Origin: Methylobacter tundripaludum SV96
GTDB lineage: Bacteria > Pseudomonadota > Gammaproteobacteria > Methylococcales > Methylomonadaceae
NCBI RefSeq assembly: GCF_000190755.2
Contig: NZ_JH109153.1
Location: 1,053,872-1,117,871 of the forward strand
Direction: 5' to 3'
Length of the DNA: 64,000 nucleotides
The notes beneath the pieces were generated by a model, which was not told where the DNA came from, made no database searches, and was given only the letters and a program-made list of their open reading frames with translations. Positions 36,583 to 45,889 of this stretch are shown here, piece after piece (the first letter of the stretch is position 1; the number at the start of each line of letters is the position of its first letter). Both the position numbers and the translations under genes were made by a program.

Positions 36583-36855
36583 GGTTCCCAAGCTCCTGCT
36601 TGGGAACCCAGTTAACGAAGCTCTCGGCAACTGCTCCCTGCGTTGCTCTACCTCCTGCATCCATGCAGTCGCAGCTTCGCGAAACGGGAAGCTGGAGCTT
36701 CCCGCACTGAATTCCCAAGCTGGAGCTTGGGAACTAGCAAACCCTCGTTCCCACGCGCTGCGTCCCGTATTGGCACGGTGCGCGTTTCTATATACTGGCC
36801 GTGACTCGCGGCGCAGCGCGCCTTTAACCGCATTCCCACGCAGCGCGTGGGAACG
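36583..36855. repeat. Cluster of palindromes between narH and narJ
   Basis: Several perfect hairpins: GGTTCCCAAGC/GCTTGGGAACC (36583-36608), GGGAAGCT/AGCTTCCC (36686-36703), TTCCCAAGCT/AGCTTGGGAA (36712-36733), and CCCACGC/GCGTGGG around 36832-36855, related to the palindrome at 13044. They share the TTCCCA...TGGGAA core and probably stem from one repeat family. Confidence 0.8.
36623..36671 (-). repeat. Dispersed 48-base repeat, copy 3 (inverted)
   Basis: Read on the minus strand it begins CGACTGCATGGATGCAGGAG and ends GCAGTTGCCGAG, nearly identical to 16715-16762. Confidence 0.8.
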
Positions 36856-36909
36856 AGGATGTACTTGTGGGAACGATAAAACTAGTTTTAGTGTTTGCAT
36901 AATGATTCC

Positions 36910-38544
36910 TTATTTTGCCGGTTCGACTTTAATCGGAATCTTGATCGGAATGCCGCCGCTACGTTGCGGCTTCTTGTTGCCGCCAAACAGGTTGGTATCG
37001 TTATTACCCGTGGAACATCCGCTGCCGAAACTGAATCCACAGCCGCCTTGCTCGCCGTAAGCATCGAAGGTGGAGCTGGCGTATTCGCGATGGCTGGTTG
37101 GAATCACAAAGCGGTCTTCGTAATTGGCAATCGCCATGTAGCGGTACATTTCTTCAACCTGCAACTGGGTCAAACCGACGCGCTCCAACACCTCGGTATT
37201 GACTACGCCATCGACGGTAAGACTGCGCATATAGGCACGCATCGCCAGCATCCGCTCCAGGCTCAACACGACAGGCTCTTCTTTACCCGCTGTCAGTAAG
37301 TTGGCCAGATACTGCACCGGAATACGCAATGAACGCACGTCGGGAATATCGCCATCCATGCCGATTTGGTCGTTTTCCGCCGCCGACTGAATCGGCGATA
37401 ACGGCGGCACATACCAGACCATCGGCAGGGTGCGGAATTCCGGATGCAGCGGAAACGCGACTTTCCAGTCTATCGCCATTTTATAAACCGGCGACTCTTG
37501 CGCGGCCATTAACCATGATTCGGGGATGCCTGCCGCTCGCGCCTCCGCTATGACTTCTTCATCCTTAGGATCGAGGAAAATATCCAGCTGCTGCTGGTAC
37601 AAGTCCTGCTCGTTCTCACAGCTGGCCGCCGCTTCGATACGGTCGGCGTCGTACAGCAACACGCCCAAATAACGAATCCGCCCGACGCAGGTTTCCGAAC
37701 AAACCGTAGGCTCCCCGGCTTCGATGCGCGGATAACAGAACGTGCATTTTTCCGATTTTCCGGTTTCCCAGTTGTAGTAGATTTTTTTGTACGGACAGGC
37801 GGAAACACACATCCGCCAGCCGCGGCATTTGTCCTGGTCGATCAACACAATGCCGTCTTCTTCGCGCTTGTAAATCGAACCGCTGGGGCAGGCTGCAACG
37901 CAGGTCGGGTTAAGACAGTGTTCGCACAAACGCGGCAAATACATCATGAAGGTGTTTTCAAATTCACCGTACATGTCTTTTTGGATATTGTCGAAATTGA
38001 CATCGCGCGAACGTGATGAAAACTCGGTGCCCAGGATTTCCTCCCAGTTCGGGCCGCCTTCGATTTTTTCCATGCGCTCGCCGGTAATCAACGAATAGGG
38101 ACGCGCAGTCGGCGGAGTTTTGGATTCCTTGGCGTTATGCAAATGCTGATAATCGAAATCGAACGGCTCGTAATAATCGTCGATTGCAGGCAAATCCGGG
38201 TTGCCGAAAATATTGCGCAAACTCTTGACCTTGCCGCCTTGGCGCGGTTCTATCTTGCCGTTGATTTTGCGTACCCAGCCGCCGTTCCATTTGTCCTGAT
38301 TTTCCCACTGCTGCGGAAAACCCACCCCTGGCTTGGTTTCAACATTATTGAACCACACATATTCAACTCCTTTACGCGAGGTCCAGACGTTCTTGCAGGT
38401 AATGGAGCAGGTGTGGCAACCGATACACTTGTCCAGGTTCAGCACCATGCCTATTTGTGCGCGAATATTACGCGGTCTTTTCTTTGACCGCGTTGCTTCT
38501 GAACCCGCTTCGTGGTCCAAATTTGTTCCAGACAAATTAGTCAT
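36910..38544 (-). CDS. narH: Respiratory nitrate reductase beta subunit (Fe-S)
   Basis: Electron-transfer subunit (544 residues) with four iron-sulphur clusters. Cysteine motifs are CIGCHTCSITC near residue 38, CEHCLNPTCVAACPSG, CRGWRMCVSACP (Trp replaces the third Cys, marking the [3Fe-4S] site as in E. coli NarH) and CTFCYPRIEAG...CSETCVG. The start ATG 38544 has AGGAG upstream and overlaps the narG stop by ATGA. The C-terminal tail holds an extra Gly/Cys-rich segment (GGCGFSFGSGCSTG), as in the NarH of several beta/gammaproteobacteria. Confidence 0.97.
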   Translation of the reverse strand: MTNLSGTNLDHEAGSEATRSKKRPRNIRAQIGMVLNLDKCIGCHTCSITCKNVWTSRKGVEYVWFNNVETKPGVGFPQQWENQDKWNGGWVRKINGKIEPRQGGKVKSLRNIFGNPDLPAIDDYYEPFDFDYQHLHNAKESKTPPTARPYSLITGERMEKIEGGPNWEEILGTEFSSRSRDVNFDNIQKDMYGEFENTFMMYLPRLCEHCLNPTCVAACPSGSIYKREEDGIVLIDQDKCRGWRMCVSACPYKKIYYNWETGKSEKCTFCYPRIEAGEPTVCSETCVGRIRYLGVLLYDADRIEAAASCENEQDLYQQQLDIFLDPKDEEVIAEARAAGIPESWLMAAQESPVYKMAIDWKVAFPLHPEFRTLPMVWYVPPLSPIQSAAENDQIGMDGDIPDVRSLRIPVQYLANLLTAGKEEPVVLSLERMLAMRAYMRSLTVDGVVNTEVLERVGLTQLQVEEMYRYMAIANYEDRFVIPTSHREYASSTFDAYGEQGGCGFSFGSGCSTGNNDTNLFGGNKKPQRSGGIPIKIPIKVEPAK

Positions 38545-41500
38545 TTTACTTTCTCCTGCTGATTGGCATTTTGACTGGGCTCTTCCAGCCAATCGACGTT
38601 GCTGAGCTTGCGGATAATCACAAACTCATCCCGATTGGAACCGACCGTGCCGTAATAGTTAAAGCCGTAACTTAGCTGGGCGTAACCGCCGATCATGTGC
38701 GTCGGTTTAAGCGTCGCCCGGGTAACCGAGTTATGGATGCCGCCGCGCCCGCCGGTTGTCTCCGATCCCGGCGTGTTGATGATTTTTTCCTGGGCGTGAT
38801 ACATCATGCACATGCCTTCGGGGACGCGCTGACTGACCACCGCCCTGGCGACCAGCGCGCCGTTGACGTTATAGGCTTCTACCCAGTCGTTGTCCTTGAT
38901 GCCGACTTTCGCCGCATCGACTTCACCCATCCACACAATCGGACCGCCTCGCGACAAGGTCAGCATCAGCAGGTTATCGTTATAGGTGCTGTGGATGCCC
39001 CACTTCTGGTGCGGCGTGATGAAATTCAACACGATCTCATCATTGCCGTTGGGCTTTTGACCCAGAATCGGCGCAATGGAGCGGGTATCAACAGGCGGCT
39101 TGTAGACGCATAAGGTCTCGCCGAACGCCCGCATCCAGCTGTGATCCTGATAAAACTGCTGGCGGCCGGTCAGCGTGCGCCAGGGAATCCGCTCGTGGAC
39201 ATTGGTATAACAGGCGTTGTAGCAGACTTGTTCGGATTCCAGGCCGCTCCAGGTCGGCGACGAGATGATCTTGCGCGGCTGCGCCTGTACGTCGCGGAAA
39301 CGGATTTTGTCGTCTTCGCGCGGCAACGCCAGATGGGTATGATCCCGCCCGGTGATTTTGCTTAAGGCTTCCCAGGCTTTAACTGCGACATGACCGTTGG
39401 TTTCAGGCGCCAGCATCAAAATGACTTCGGTCGCATCAATATCGGATTCGATGCGCGGCAGGCCTTTGCTGATGCCTTCGTCGGTCACCAGTCGGTTCAG
39501 TTCGCCCAGTTGCTTGACTTCGGTCTCGGTGTTCCACGCTATGCCTTTGCCGCCGTTGCCGACTTTGCTCATCAACGGACCCAGCGAAGTGAACATCTTA
39601 TAGGTGTTCGGGTAGTCACGCTCGACCACCACCAGCGTCGGCATGGTTTTGCCCGGAATCGGCTCGCATTCCTTCTTTTTCCAGTCCTTGACGTCGAACG
39701 GCTGAGCCAGCTCTGCCGGTGTGTCGTGCAGGATCGGCACGGCGACTATGTCTTTTTCCAGTCCCAAATGACCTATGGTCAATTCCGAGAATTTCTTGGC
39801 GATGCCTTTGTAAATATCCCAATCGGAACGCGACTCCCAGGCGGGATCGACAGCCTTGGACAACGGATGGATGAACGGGTGCATATCCGAGGTGTTCAGG
39901 TCGTTTTTCTCGTACCAGGTTGCGGTCGGCAGAATAATGTCCGAATACAGGCAAGTCGTGGACAGGCGAAAATCCAGCGTGACCAGCAAATCGAGTTTGC
40001 CTTCCGCGGCGGTTTCATGCCATTCGACTTCCGAGGGTTTATCGCCGCTATCGCCGAGGTCTTTGCCCTGAACGCCGTGTTGCGTACCCAGTAAATACTT
40101 CAGGAAATATTCATGGCCTTTGCCCGAAGAACCCAGCAAATTGGAGCGCCACACAAACATGTTGCGCGGAAAATTTTGCGGATTATCGGGGTCTTCGCAG
40201 GACATCTTCAGCTTGCCGCTTTTCAGCGATTTGACGACATATTCAATCGGGTCTTGTTTGGCTTTTTCCGCATCCCTGACCACTTGCAGCGGGTTGGTTT
40301 GCAGTTGCGGCGCGGACGGCAGCCAGCCCATGCGTTCGGAGCGGACGTTAAAATCGATCAAGCTGCCTTGCCAGTCGTCGGGCTTTGCCAGCGGCGACAA
40401 AATCTCATGAACTTTGAGCTTTTCATAACGCCATTGGCTGGTGTGGCTGTAGAAAAACGAGGTGCTGTTCATTTGCCTTGGCGGACGCTTCCAGTCCAGG
40501 CCGAACGCCAGCGGCAGCCAGCCGGTTTGCGGACGCAGTTTTTCCTGTCCGACATAATGCGCCCAACCGCCGCCGGACTGCCCGACGCAACCGCACAGCA
40601 TCAGCATATTCATGATGCCGCGGTAATTCATGTCCATGTGATACCAGTGGTTGATACCGGCACCCAGAATGACCATCGAGCGGCCTTTGGTTTTTTCGGC
40701 GTTGGTCGCAAATTCCCGCGCCACCGCAATCACGTTTTTCCGGCTAACGCCGGTGATTTTTTCCTGCCACGCAGGAGTGTACGGGACATCTTCATCATAA
40801 GAACTGGCGACATTGCCGCCGCCTAAGCCACGATCTATGCCGTAGTTCGCAACCAGCAAATCGAACACCGTGATCGCCAAGACTTCAGTGCCGTCGGCCA
40901 GAGTGATTTTCTTGACCGGCACATTGCGCTTTTGGATAACGTCATGGGCGGAATGGGTAAAATGCGGATGTTCGGAGCCGCCGAAATAAGGAAAGCCGAC
41001 GCTGGCAACATCGTCTTTGGTATCAATCAAGCTCAAGCGCAAGCGCACTTCCTGATTATCTACGGTTTTTTGTTCGATGTTCCAATGCCCGCTTTCGCCC
41101 CAGCGGAAACCGATAGAGCCGCAAGGCGGGACGATGTGGCCGTTGATTTCGTCATAGGCCACCGTTTTCCAGTCGGGGTTGTTTTTTTGACTTAAGCCAC
41201 CTAAAAAGTCCGAGGCTCTAAAGAACCGGTCCTGCACATAGTAGCCGTCTTGTTCTTTCAGCATGACCAGAAAAGGCAAGTCGGTATTTTCGCGCACATA
41301 CTGGTTGAAATACGGGCTTTGCCGCTCGACATGAAACTCCTTCAGGATCACATGCCCTATCGCCATCGCCAGCGCGGCATCGGTGCCTTGCTTGGGATGC
41401 AGCCACAGGTCGGCGAACTTGCTGGCCTCCGAATAATCGGGACTCACGACCACGACTTTCGCACCTTTATAACGCGCTTCAGTCATGAAATGAGCGTCGG

Positions 41501-42284
41501 GTGTGCGGGTTTGCGGCACGTTCGATCCCCACAGCATCAAAAATCCTGCGTTATACCAGTCCGCCGATTCCGGCACGTCGGTTTGTTCGCCCCAGGTTTG
41601 CGGCGATGCAGGCGGCAAATCGCAATACCAATCGTAAAAACTCATGCTGACGCCGCCGATCAACGACAGATAACGGCTACCGGCCGCATAAGACACCATC
41701 GACATGGCGGGGATCGGCGAAAATCCGATAATACGGTCTGGGCCGAAGGTTTTGGCGGTGTATATATTGGCCGCCGCGATGATTTCGTTGACTTCGTCCC
41801 AATTGGCGCGAACCAATCCGCCCAGGCCGCGTACGGCTTTATATTCAGAGGCTTTGTCAGGATTTTCGACTATCGACGCCCAAGCTTCGACCGGGTCTAA
41901 AGTCAGTCTGGCCTCGCGCCACAACTTGATCAGGCGTCCGCGTATCAGCGGATATTTAAGGCGGTTGGCGCTGTACAAATACCAGGAATAACTCGCACCA
42001 CGCGAGCAGCCGCGCGGCTCGTGGTTGGGCAGATCGGGACGGGTGCGCGGGTAATCGGTTTGCTGGGTTTCCCAGGTCACCAGCCCGTTTTTAACATATA
42101 TCTTCCAGCTGCAAGAGCCCGTGCAATTGACGCCGTGCGTGGAACGCACGATTTTATCGTGTTGCCAGCGCGATCGGTAGCTGTTCTCCCAGCTTCGGTC
42201 TTCATTGGTCACCACGCCGTGATCACCGGAGAAGGTATCTACTTTTTTCTTGAAGAAGAGCAAGCGATCCAGGAAATGGCTCAT
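38541..42284 (-). CDS. narG: Respiratory nitrate reductase alpha subunit (catalytic)
   Basis: Cytoplasm-facing molybdenum subunit (1247 residues) reducing nitrate to nitrite and using the membrane quinol pool. The N-terminal [4Fe-4S] region HGVNCTGSCSWKIYVKNG, the segment TDYPRTRPDLPNHEPRGC, and QTRTPDAHFMTEARYKG are typical of membrane-bound NarG. No twin-arginine signal is present, so the active site faces the cytoplasm. AGGTAA lies before ATG 42284. This gene heads narGHJI and follows the fused narK after 178 bases. Confidence 0.98.
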   Translation of the reverse strand: MSHFLDRLLFFKKKVDTFSGDHGVVTNEDRSWENSYRSRWQHDKIVRSTHGVNCTGSCSWKIYVKNGLVTWETQQTDYPRTRPDLPNHEPRGCSRGASYSWYLYSANRLKYPLIRGRLIKLWREARLTLDPVEAWASIVENPDKASEYKAVRGLGGLVRANWDEVNEIIAAANIYTAKTFGPDRIIGFSPIPAMSMVSYAAGSRYLSLIGGVSMSFYDWYCDLPPASPQTWGEQTDVPESADWYNAGFLMLWGSNVPQTRTPDAHFMTEARYKGAKVVVVSPDYSEASKFADLWLHPKQGTDAALAMAIGHVILKEFHVERQSPYFNQYVRENTDLPFLVMLKEQDGYYVQDRFFRASDFLGGLSQKNNPDWKTVAYDEINGHIVPPCGSIGFRWGESGHWNIEQKTVDNQEVRLRLSLIDTKDDVASVGFPYFGGSEHPHFTHSAHDVIQKRNVPVKKITLADGTEVLAITVFDLLVANYGIDRGLGGGNVASSYDEDVPYTPAWQEKITGVSRKNVIAVAREFATNAEKTKGRSMVILGAGINHWYHMDMNYRGIMNMLMLCGCVGQSGGGWAHYVGQEKLRPQTGWLPLAFGLDWKRPPRQMNSTSFFYSHTSQWRYEKLKVHEILSPLAKPDDWQGSLIDFNVRSERMGWLPSAPQLQTNPLQVVRDAEKAKQDPIEYVVKSLKSGKLKMSCEDPDNPQNFPRNMFVWRSNLLGSSGKGHEYFLKYLLGTQHGVQGKDLGDSGDKPSEVEWHETAAEGKLDLLVTLDFRLSTTCLYSDIILPTATWYEKNDLNTSDMHPFIHPLSKAVDPAWESRSDWDIYKGIAKKFSELTIGHLGLEKDIVAVPILHDTPAELAQPFDVKDWKKKECEPIPGKTMPTLVVVERDYPNTYKMFTSLGPLMSKVGNGGKGIAWNTETEVKQLGELNRLVTDEGISKGLPRIESDIDATEVILMLAPETNGHVAVKAWEALSKITGRDHTHLALPREDDKIRFRDVQAQPRKIISSPTWSGLESEQVCYNACYTNVHERIPWRTLTGRQQFYQDHSWMRAFGETLCVYKPPVDTRSIAPILGQKPNGNDEIVLNFITPHQKWGIHSTYNDNLLMLTLSRGGPIVWMGEVDAAKVGIKDNDWVEAYNVNGALVARAVVSQRVPEGMCMMYHAQEKIINTPGSETTGGRGGIHNSVTRATLKPTHMIGGYAQLSYGFNYYGTVGSNRDEFVIIRKLSNVDWLEEPSQNANQQEKVK

Positions 42285-42342
42285 AAGATTTACCTATATT
42301 TTAGGGTTTTGGTGTTTGTTTGGGGTTCGTACCTCATCCCCA

Positions 42343-42370
42343 ACACATCAACTTAAACAAATTGATGTGT
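42343..42370. promoter_or_regulatory. Inverted repeat upstream of narG
   Basis: Perfect 9-base arms ACACATCAA (42343-42351) and TTGATGTGT (42362-42370) lie about 60-85 bases upstream of the narG start. The half-sites face outwards relative to an FNR box (ATCAA-N10-TTGAT), so this is not a standard FNR site; it might bind another regulator or form a hairpin. Confidence 0.35.
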
Positions 42371-42442
42371 CACCACGAAGACACGAAGTTCACAAAGAAA
42401 AACCAAAGTAAAAACTTCGTGCCCTTCGTGTCTTCGTGGTGA
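42370..42442. repeat. CACGAAG/CTTCGTG inverted repeat, copy 3 (perfect)
   Basis: Nineteen-base perfect arms TCACCACGAAGACACGAAG (42370-42388) and CTTCGTGTCTTCGTGGTGA (42424-42442) in the narK-narG gap. The right arm of the element at 18446-18506 is nearly the same sequence. The hairpin could attenuate transcription between narK and narG. Confidence 0.85.
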
Positions 42443-42462
42443 TAGCTTTTATTTTGTAACGA

Positions 42463-45138
42463 TCAACAAGGCATAGTCGCAGTTTTACGCGCGTAAAACC
42501 ACCAGGTAATGCCGATACATACCAGATAAAAAGATATGAAACAATACAATGCCGCATCGGGCGTGCCGGTCATGCTGATCGCCGTACCGTAACTCTTGGG
42601 GATAAAGAACGCGCCGTAAGCTGCAATCGCCGAGCTAAAACCCAGCACCGCCGCCGCTTCTTTTGCCGCATCTTTTTTGGCTTTGGCAATCGCTTCTTCG
42701 CCCTGCCCTTTTGCAGCACACAGCCGTTCAGTCATGAAGATAACCGGAATCATGCGGAAGGTGGAACCGTTGCCGATGCCGGTGGTGATAAACAACAGCA
42801 TGAACATCGCGAGGAAGCCCCAGAAATCGCCGGGATTTCCGGCCGAAGGCATAAAATGCAGCACGCCGAATACCGCACAAATCATGATAACGAAATTCCA
42901 CAACGTCACCTGCGCCCCGCCCAACTTATCAGCCAGCCAACCTCCGACGGGGCGAATTAACGCACCGACCAGCGGCCCCAAAAAGGCGTATTGAGTCGGG
43001 TTAATATCGGGAAACAGTATTTTGATCAGCATCGGAAAACCCGCAGCATAGCCGATAAACGAGCCGAATGTTCCGGTATAAAGCCAGCACATCAGCCAGT
43101 TATGTTTGCGCTTGAAAATGATCGACTGTTCTTTGAACGAAGCTTTAGCGGAGGCAATATCGTTCATGCCGAACCACGCCGCAATACTGGTGGCGATGAT
43201 AAACGGCACCCAGATAAAACCGGCGTTTTGCAGCCAGATGGATTTGGTCAGCGCGCCCTTAACCCACTCTTGCGGCTCGCCGCCCAGCGAACCGAACACG
43301 CCCGCGGCGATAACCAGCGGCACCACAAATTGCACGGTACTGACGCCCAAGTTGCCTAATCCGGCATTCAAGCCCAACGCCGTGCCTTTTTGGGATTGAG
43401 GATAAAAAAAGCTGATATTCGCCATGCTGGAGGCAAAGTTGCCGCCGCCGAAACCGCATAACAACGCCAACACCACCATTAACACATAAGGCGTTTCAGG
43501 ATTTTGCACTGCAAAACCGATCCATAAGGACGGCAACAGCAATGAAGCGGTGCTGATCGTCGTCCAGCGACGTCCGCCGAAAATAGGCACCATGAACGAA
43601 TAGAAAATCCGTAAAGTCGCCCCCGACAGACCCGGCAATGCCGCCAACCAGAACAATTCGTTGGTGGTGTATTTAAAGCCGATGCTGGGCAGGTTGATGA
43701 CCACGACGCTCCACACCATCCACACCGCAAACGCCAACAGCAAGGCGGGAATGCTGATCCACAGGTTACGGGTCGCGATACGCTTGCCGGTTGTTTCCCA
43801 AAAGCCTTGGTCTTCAGGATTCCAGTCGGTGAGCACCAGTGGAGCAGGATGGCTCAGCTCATGCAAGTCTTTGGATATTTTGGCCAATTCAGGCACTTCG
43901 CGACGCTCCATCCTCACAATGGAAAAATGCATCCAGCTCAGCGCGATCGTCATCAAAACGAACAGCAGCATAAAGCAGCTGCTCCAAATGCCGGTCAAAT
44001 CGTTCAACATGCCGAAAGTCAGCGGCAACAAGAATCCGCCCAGCCCGCCGACCATGCCCACAGCGCCGCCGACAGCACCGACATTATCGGGATAATAAAC
44101 CGGGATATGTTTGTACACCGCCGCCTTGCCGAATGACATGAACAGGCCCAGCACCGAAACCAGGAAAATAAAGCCCATCGGTTGAATCGCCAGACTAAAG
44201 GCAATGTCGCCCTTGCTGCCGTGAACGATGTAATCCGTAGGGGGATAGGACAGGAAAAATGTACAAATAGAGGCGACAATAAACGTCCAGTACATCAACA
44301 ACCGCGCCCCGTAACGGTCGGACAACCAGCCGCCCAACGCACGAAACAGACTGGCGAAAATGGAATACGCCGCAGCCAACATACCGGCCGACTTAATATC
44401 GAAACCGTAAGCCCCAACCAGATAGCGCGGCAACCACAACGCTAATGCGACAAAAGCGCCGAATACGCAGAAGTAATAAAGCGAAAACCGCCAGACCCGC
44501 ATATCCTTGAGCGGTTCCAGTTGTTTGAGGAATGACTCAGGTTTGACGCCAGACTCGCGACGTTGTTTAAGCATCGGCTCGTCATCGGTCACAAACCAGA
44601 AGATTGCCGCCATCAACAACAGGGCTGCCGCCCAGATTTGCGCTACCGCATGCCATCCGAATGCAACCATCACAAAAGGTGCGACGAATTTGGTCACCGC
44701 CGCCCCGACATTGCCGAGTCCGAAAATACCTAACGCCGTGCCTTGCTTCTCTTTAGGGAACCAACGCGAAACATAGGCAATGCCCACGGCAAACGAGCCG
44801 CCGGCAACCCCGATGCCGAGTGCGGTTACTAGAAACATGGTGTAAGTTTCAACGGTGGTCAGCAAGAAGGTAGCGATAGCCGCCGTCACCATAACCAGCA
44901 CATAAACGATACGGCCGCCGTACTGGTCGCTCCAGATGCCCAGCATCAGCCGGATTAACGAACCTGAAAGTATCGGCGTGCCGACCAGCAAGCCGAATTC
45001 GGTCTCGCTTAAATGCAGGTCTTTCTGGATTTGTAAGCCGATGATAGAAAAGATGGTCCACACCGCAAAGCAGGTGGTGAATGCCACCGTGCTCGCGGTA
45101 AGCGCGCGTTTTTGTTGGGAGGAATTAATGTATGACAC
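42463..45138 (-). CDS. narK: Fused nitrate/nitrite transporter NarK1-NarK2
   Basis: An 891-residue protein made of two MFS transporters in tandem (about 1-405 and 460-885), each with twelve predicted helices. Such NarK fusions, known from Paracoccus and other denitrifiers, combine a proton-coupled nitrate uptake half (NarK1) with a nitrate/nitrite exchange half (NarK2). Nitrate-signature-like glycine-rich segments are visible (GFGGGNFASSMANISFFYP in the second half; GNVGAAVTKFVAPF in the first). The linker (about 405-455) is hydrophilic. Start is GTG 45138. It is the first gene of the nar operon. Confidence 0.94.
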   Translation of the reverse strand: MSYINSSQQKRALTASTVAFTTCFAVWTIFSIIGLQIQKDLHLSETEFGLLVGTPILSGSLIRLMLGIWSDQYGGRIVYVLVMVTAAIATFLLTTVETYTMFLVTALGIGVAGGSFAVGIAYVSRWFPKEKQGTALGIFGLGNVGAAVTKFVAPFVMVAFGWHAVAQIWAAALLLMAAIFWFVTDDEPMLKQRRESGVKPESFLKQLEPLKDMRVWRFSLYYFCVFGAFVALALWLPRYLVGAYGFDIKSAGMLAAAYSIFASLFRALGGWLSDRYGARLLMYWTFIVASICTFFLSYPPTDYIVHGSKGDIAFSLAIQPMGFIFLVSVLGLFMSFGKAAVYKHIPVYYPDNVGAVGGAVGMVGGLGGFLLPLTFGMLNDLTGIWSSCFMLLFVLMTIALSWMHFSIVRMERREVPELAKISKDLHELSHPAPLVLTDWNPEDQGFWETTGKRIATRNLWISIPALLLAFAVWMVWSVVVINLPSIGFKYTTNELFWLAALPGLSGATLRIFYSFMVPIFGGRRWTTISTASLLLPSLWIGFAVQNPETPYVLMVVLALLCGFGGGNFASSMANISFFYPQSQKGTALGLNAGLGNLGVSTVQFVVPLVIAAGVFGSLGGEPQEWVKGALTKSIWLQNAGFIWVPFIIATSIAAWFGMNDIASAKASFKEQSIIFKRKHNWLMCWLYTGTFGSFIGYAAGFPMLIKILFPDINPTQYAFLGPLVGALIRPVGGWLADKLGGAQVTLWNFVIMICAVFGVLHFMPSAGNPGDFWGFLAMFMLLFITTGIGNGSTFRMIPVIFMTERLCAAKGQGEEAIAKAKKDAAKEAAAVLGFSSAIAAYGAFFIPKSYGTAISMTGTPDAALYCFISFYLVCIGITWWFYARKTATMPC

Positions 45139-45505
45139 GATATTTCGCCCTTATGTTTTTATTGTTATAGGCCCATACCCTACCATAAAACATATGGTAT
45201 TTATTCATATAAAATACATCTTATACTGGCTTCCTTAAGTCGTTCCATATCACCATGAAAGTTAACAACTAATTCCAGATAAATTTACATTTTCATCTAC
45301 AAAACAAGGAATACTGCAGACCTCAACAAGAAAAACATTGTCCGTAGCACTGCCACATTCGCGACAACCCGTAGTCGTGGCCGACACTGCCCAATTCAAT
45401 TAAAAACGTAAAGTTTATCCCCTACAAACCAGGCCATAGAATAGCTTCGCGACTTTTATCTTTTCATGTAGAATGCTTGAAGTTTAGCCTTAGTAAAAAT
45501 CAATC
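45139..45505. other. 367-base divergent region between narK and the CheY-like operon
   Basis: No gene found. It must hold the promoter of the nar operon (minus strand) and that of the signalling operon (plus strand). The only notable structure is the palindrome at 45181-45199; no convincing FNR or NarL box was seen. Confidence 0.6.
45181..45199. promoter_or_regulatory. Palindrome upstream of narK
   Basis: TACCATA-AAACA-TATGGTA (perfect 7-base arms) lies 43-61 bases upstream of the narK start. The outer halves recall NarL-type heptamers (TACYYMT) but do not match them fully. Candidate operator for nitrate or low-oxygen control. Confidence 0.35.
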
Positions 45506-45889
45506 ATGCCTGTGGACAGTTCAATAAAAAAACTTTTGATCGTCGATGATAGCAAGGTATCCAGAATGTTAATCCGCACACACATTCTTGTCCAACGCCC
45601 CGACTGGGTTATTTTTGAAGCTGTCTGCGGCGAAGACGCTATTGAACTGGCCGATAATGAGCGTCCAGACTATTGCACCATGGATATTAACATGCCGGGC
45701 ATTTCAGGAACCGATGCCGCAGAGCGGATATTATCTAAATATCCTTTAATGAAAATGGTTATTTTCTCGGCAAACATTCAAGAAACCCACAAAAATCGTG
45801 CCCGTTCGTTTGGGTCCATATTAGTTGCAAAACCAGTCACAGAAAAATCAATTGCTCTGACGCTAGACTATTTTACAAATTCCAAATGA
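45506..45889 (+). CDS. CheY-like response regulator receiver
   Basis: A 127-residue stand-alone receiver domain with the acidic pair D14/D15, phospho-acceptor D60 in CTMDINMPG and the conserved lysine K109 in LVAKP. No output domain is attached. It overlaps the CheC-like gene by ATGA and begins a three-gene operon, so it probably acts with the phosphatase and cyclase that follow. No kinase is encoded nearby. Confidence 0.93.
   Translation: MPVDSSIKKLLIVDDSKVSRMLIRTHILVQRPDWVIFEAVCGEDAIELADNERPDYCTMDINMPGISGTDAAERILSKYPLMKMVIFSANIQETHKNRARSFGSILVAKPVTEKSIALTLDYFTNSK

Larger units (their letters stand above)
36548..36909. other. 362-base gap inside the nar operon
   Basis: No gene. It is filled with palindromes (see the repeat entries at 36583-36855 and 36623-36671) and one copy of the 48-base dispersed repeat. 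In most nar operons narH and narJ are adjacent or overlap, so this is an insertion of repeats into the operon. The strong hairpins could lower expression of narJ and narI relative to narGH. Confidence 0.8.

Noticed and set aside
36536-37060. 174-codon frame on the plus strand across the narH-narJ gap
   Set aside because: It consists of repeat sequence and antisense narH; no motif or ribosome site.
39390-40826. Long reading frames on the plus strand opposite narG
   Set aside because: They are antisense shadows of the well-conserved narG gene.
42343-42370. FNR box upstream of narG
   Set aside because: The half-sites point outwards (ATCAA...TTGAT), the reverse of an FNR site, and the spacing of 10 bases is wrong.
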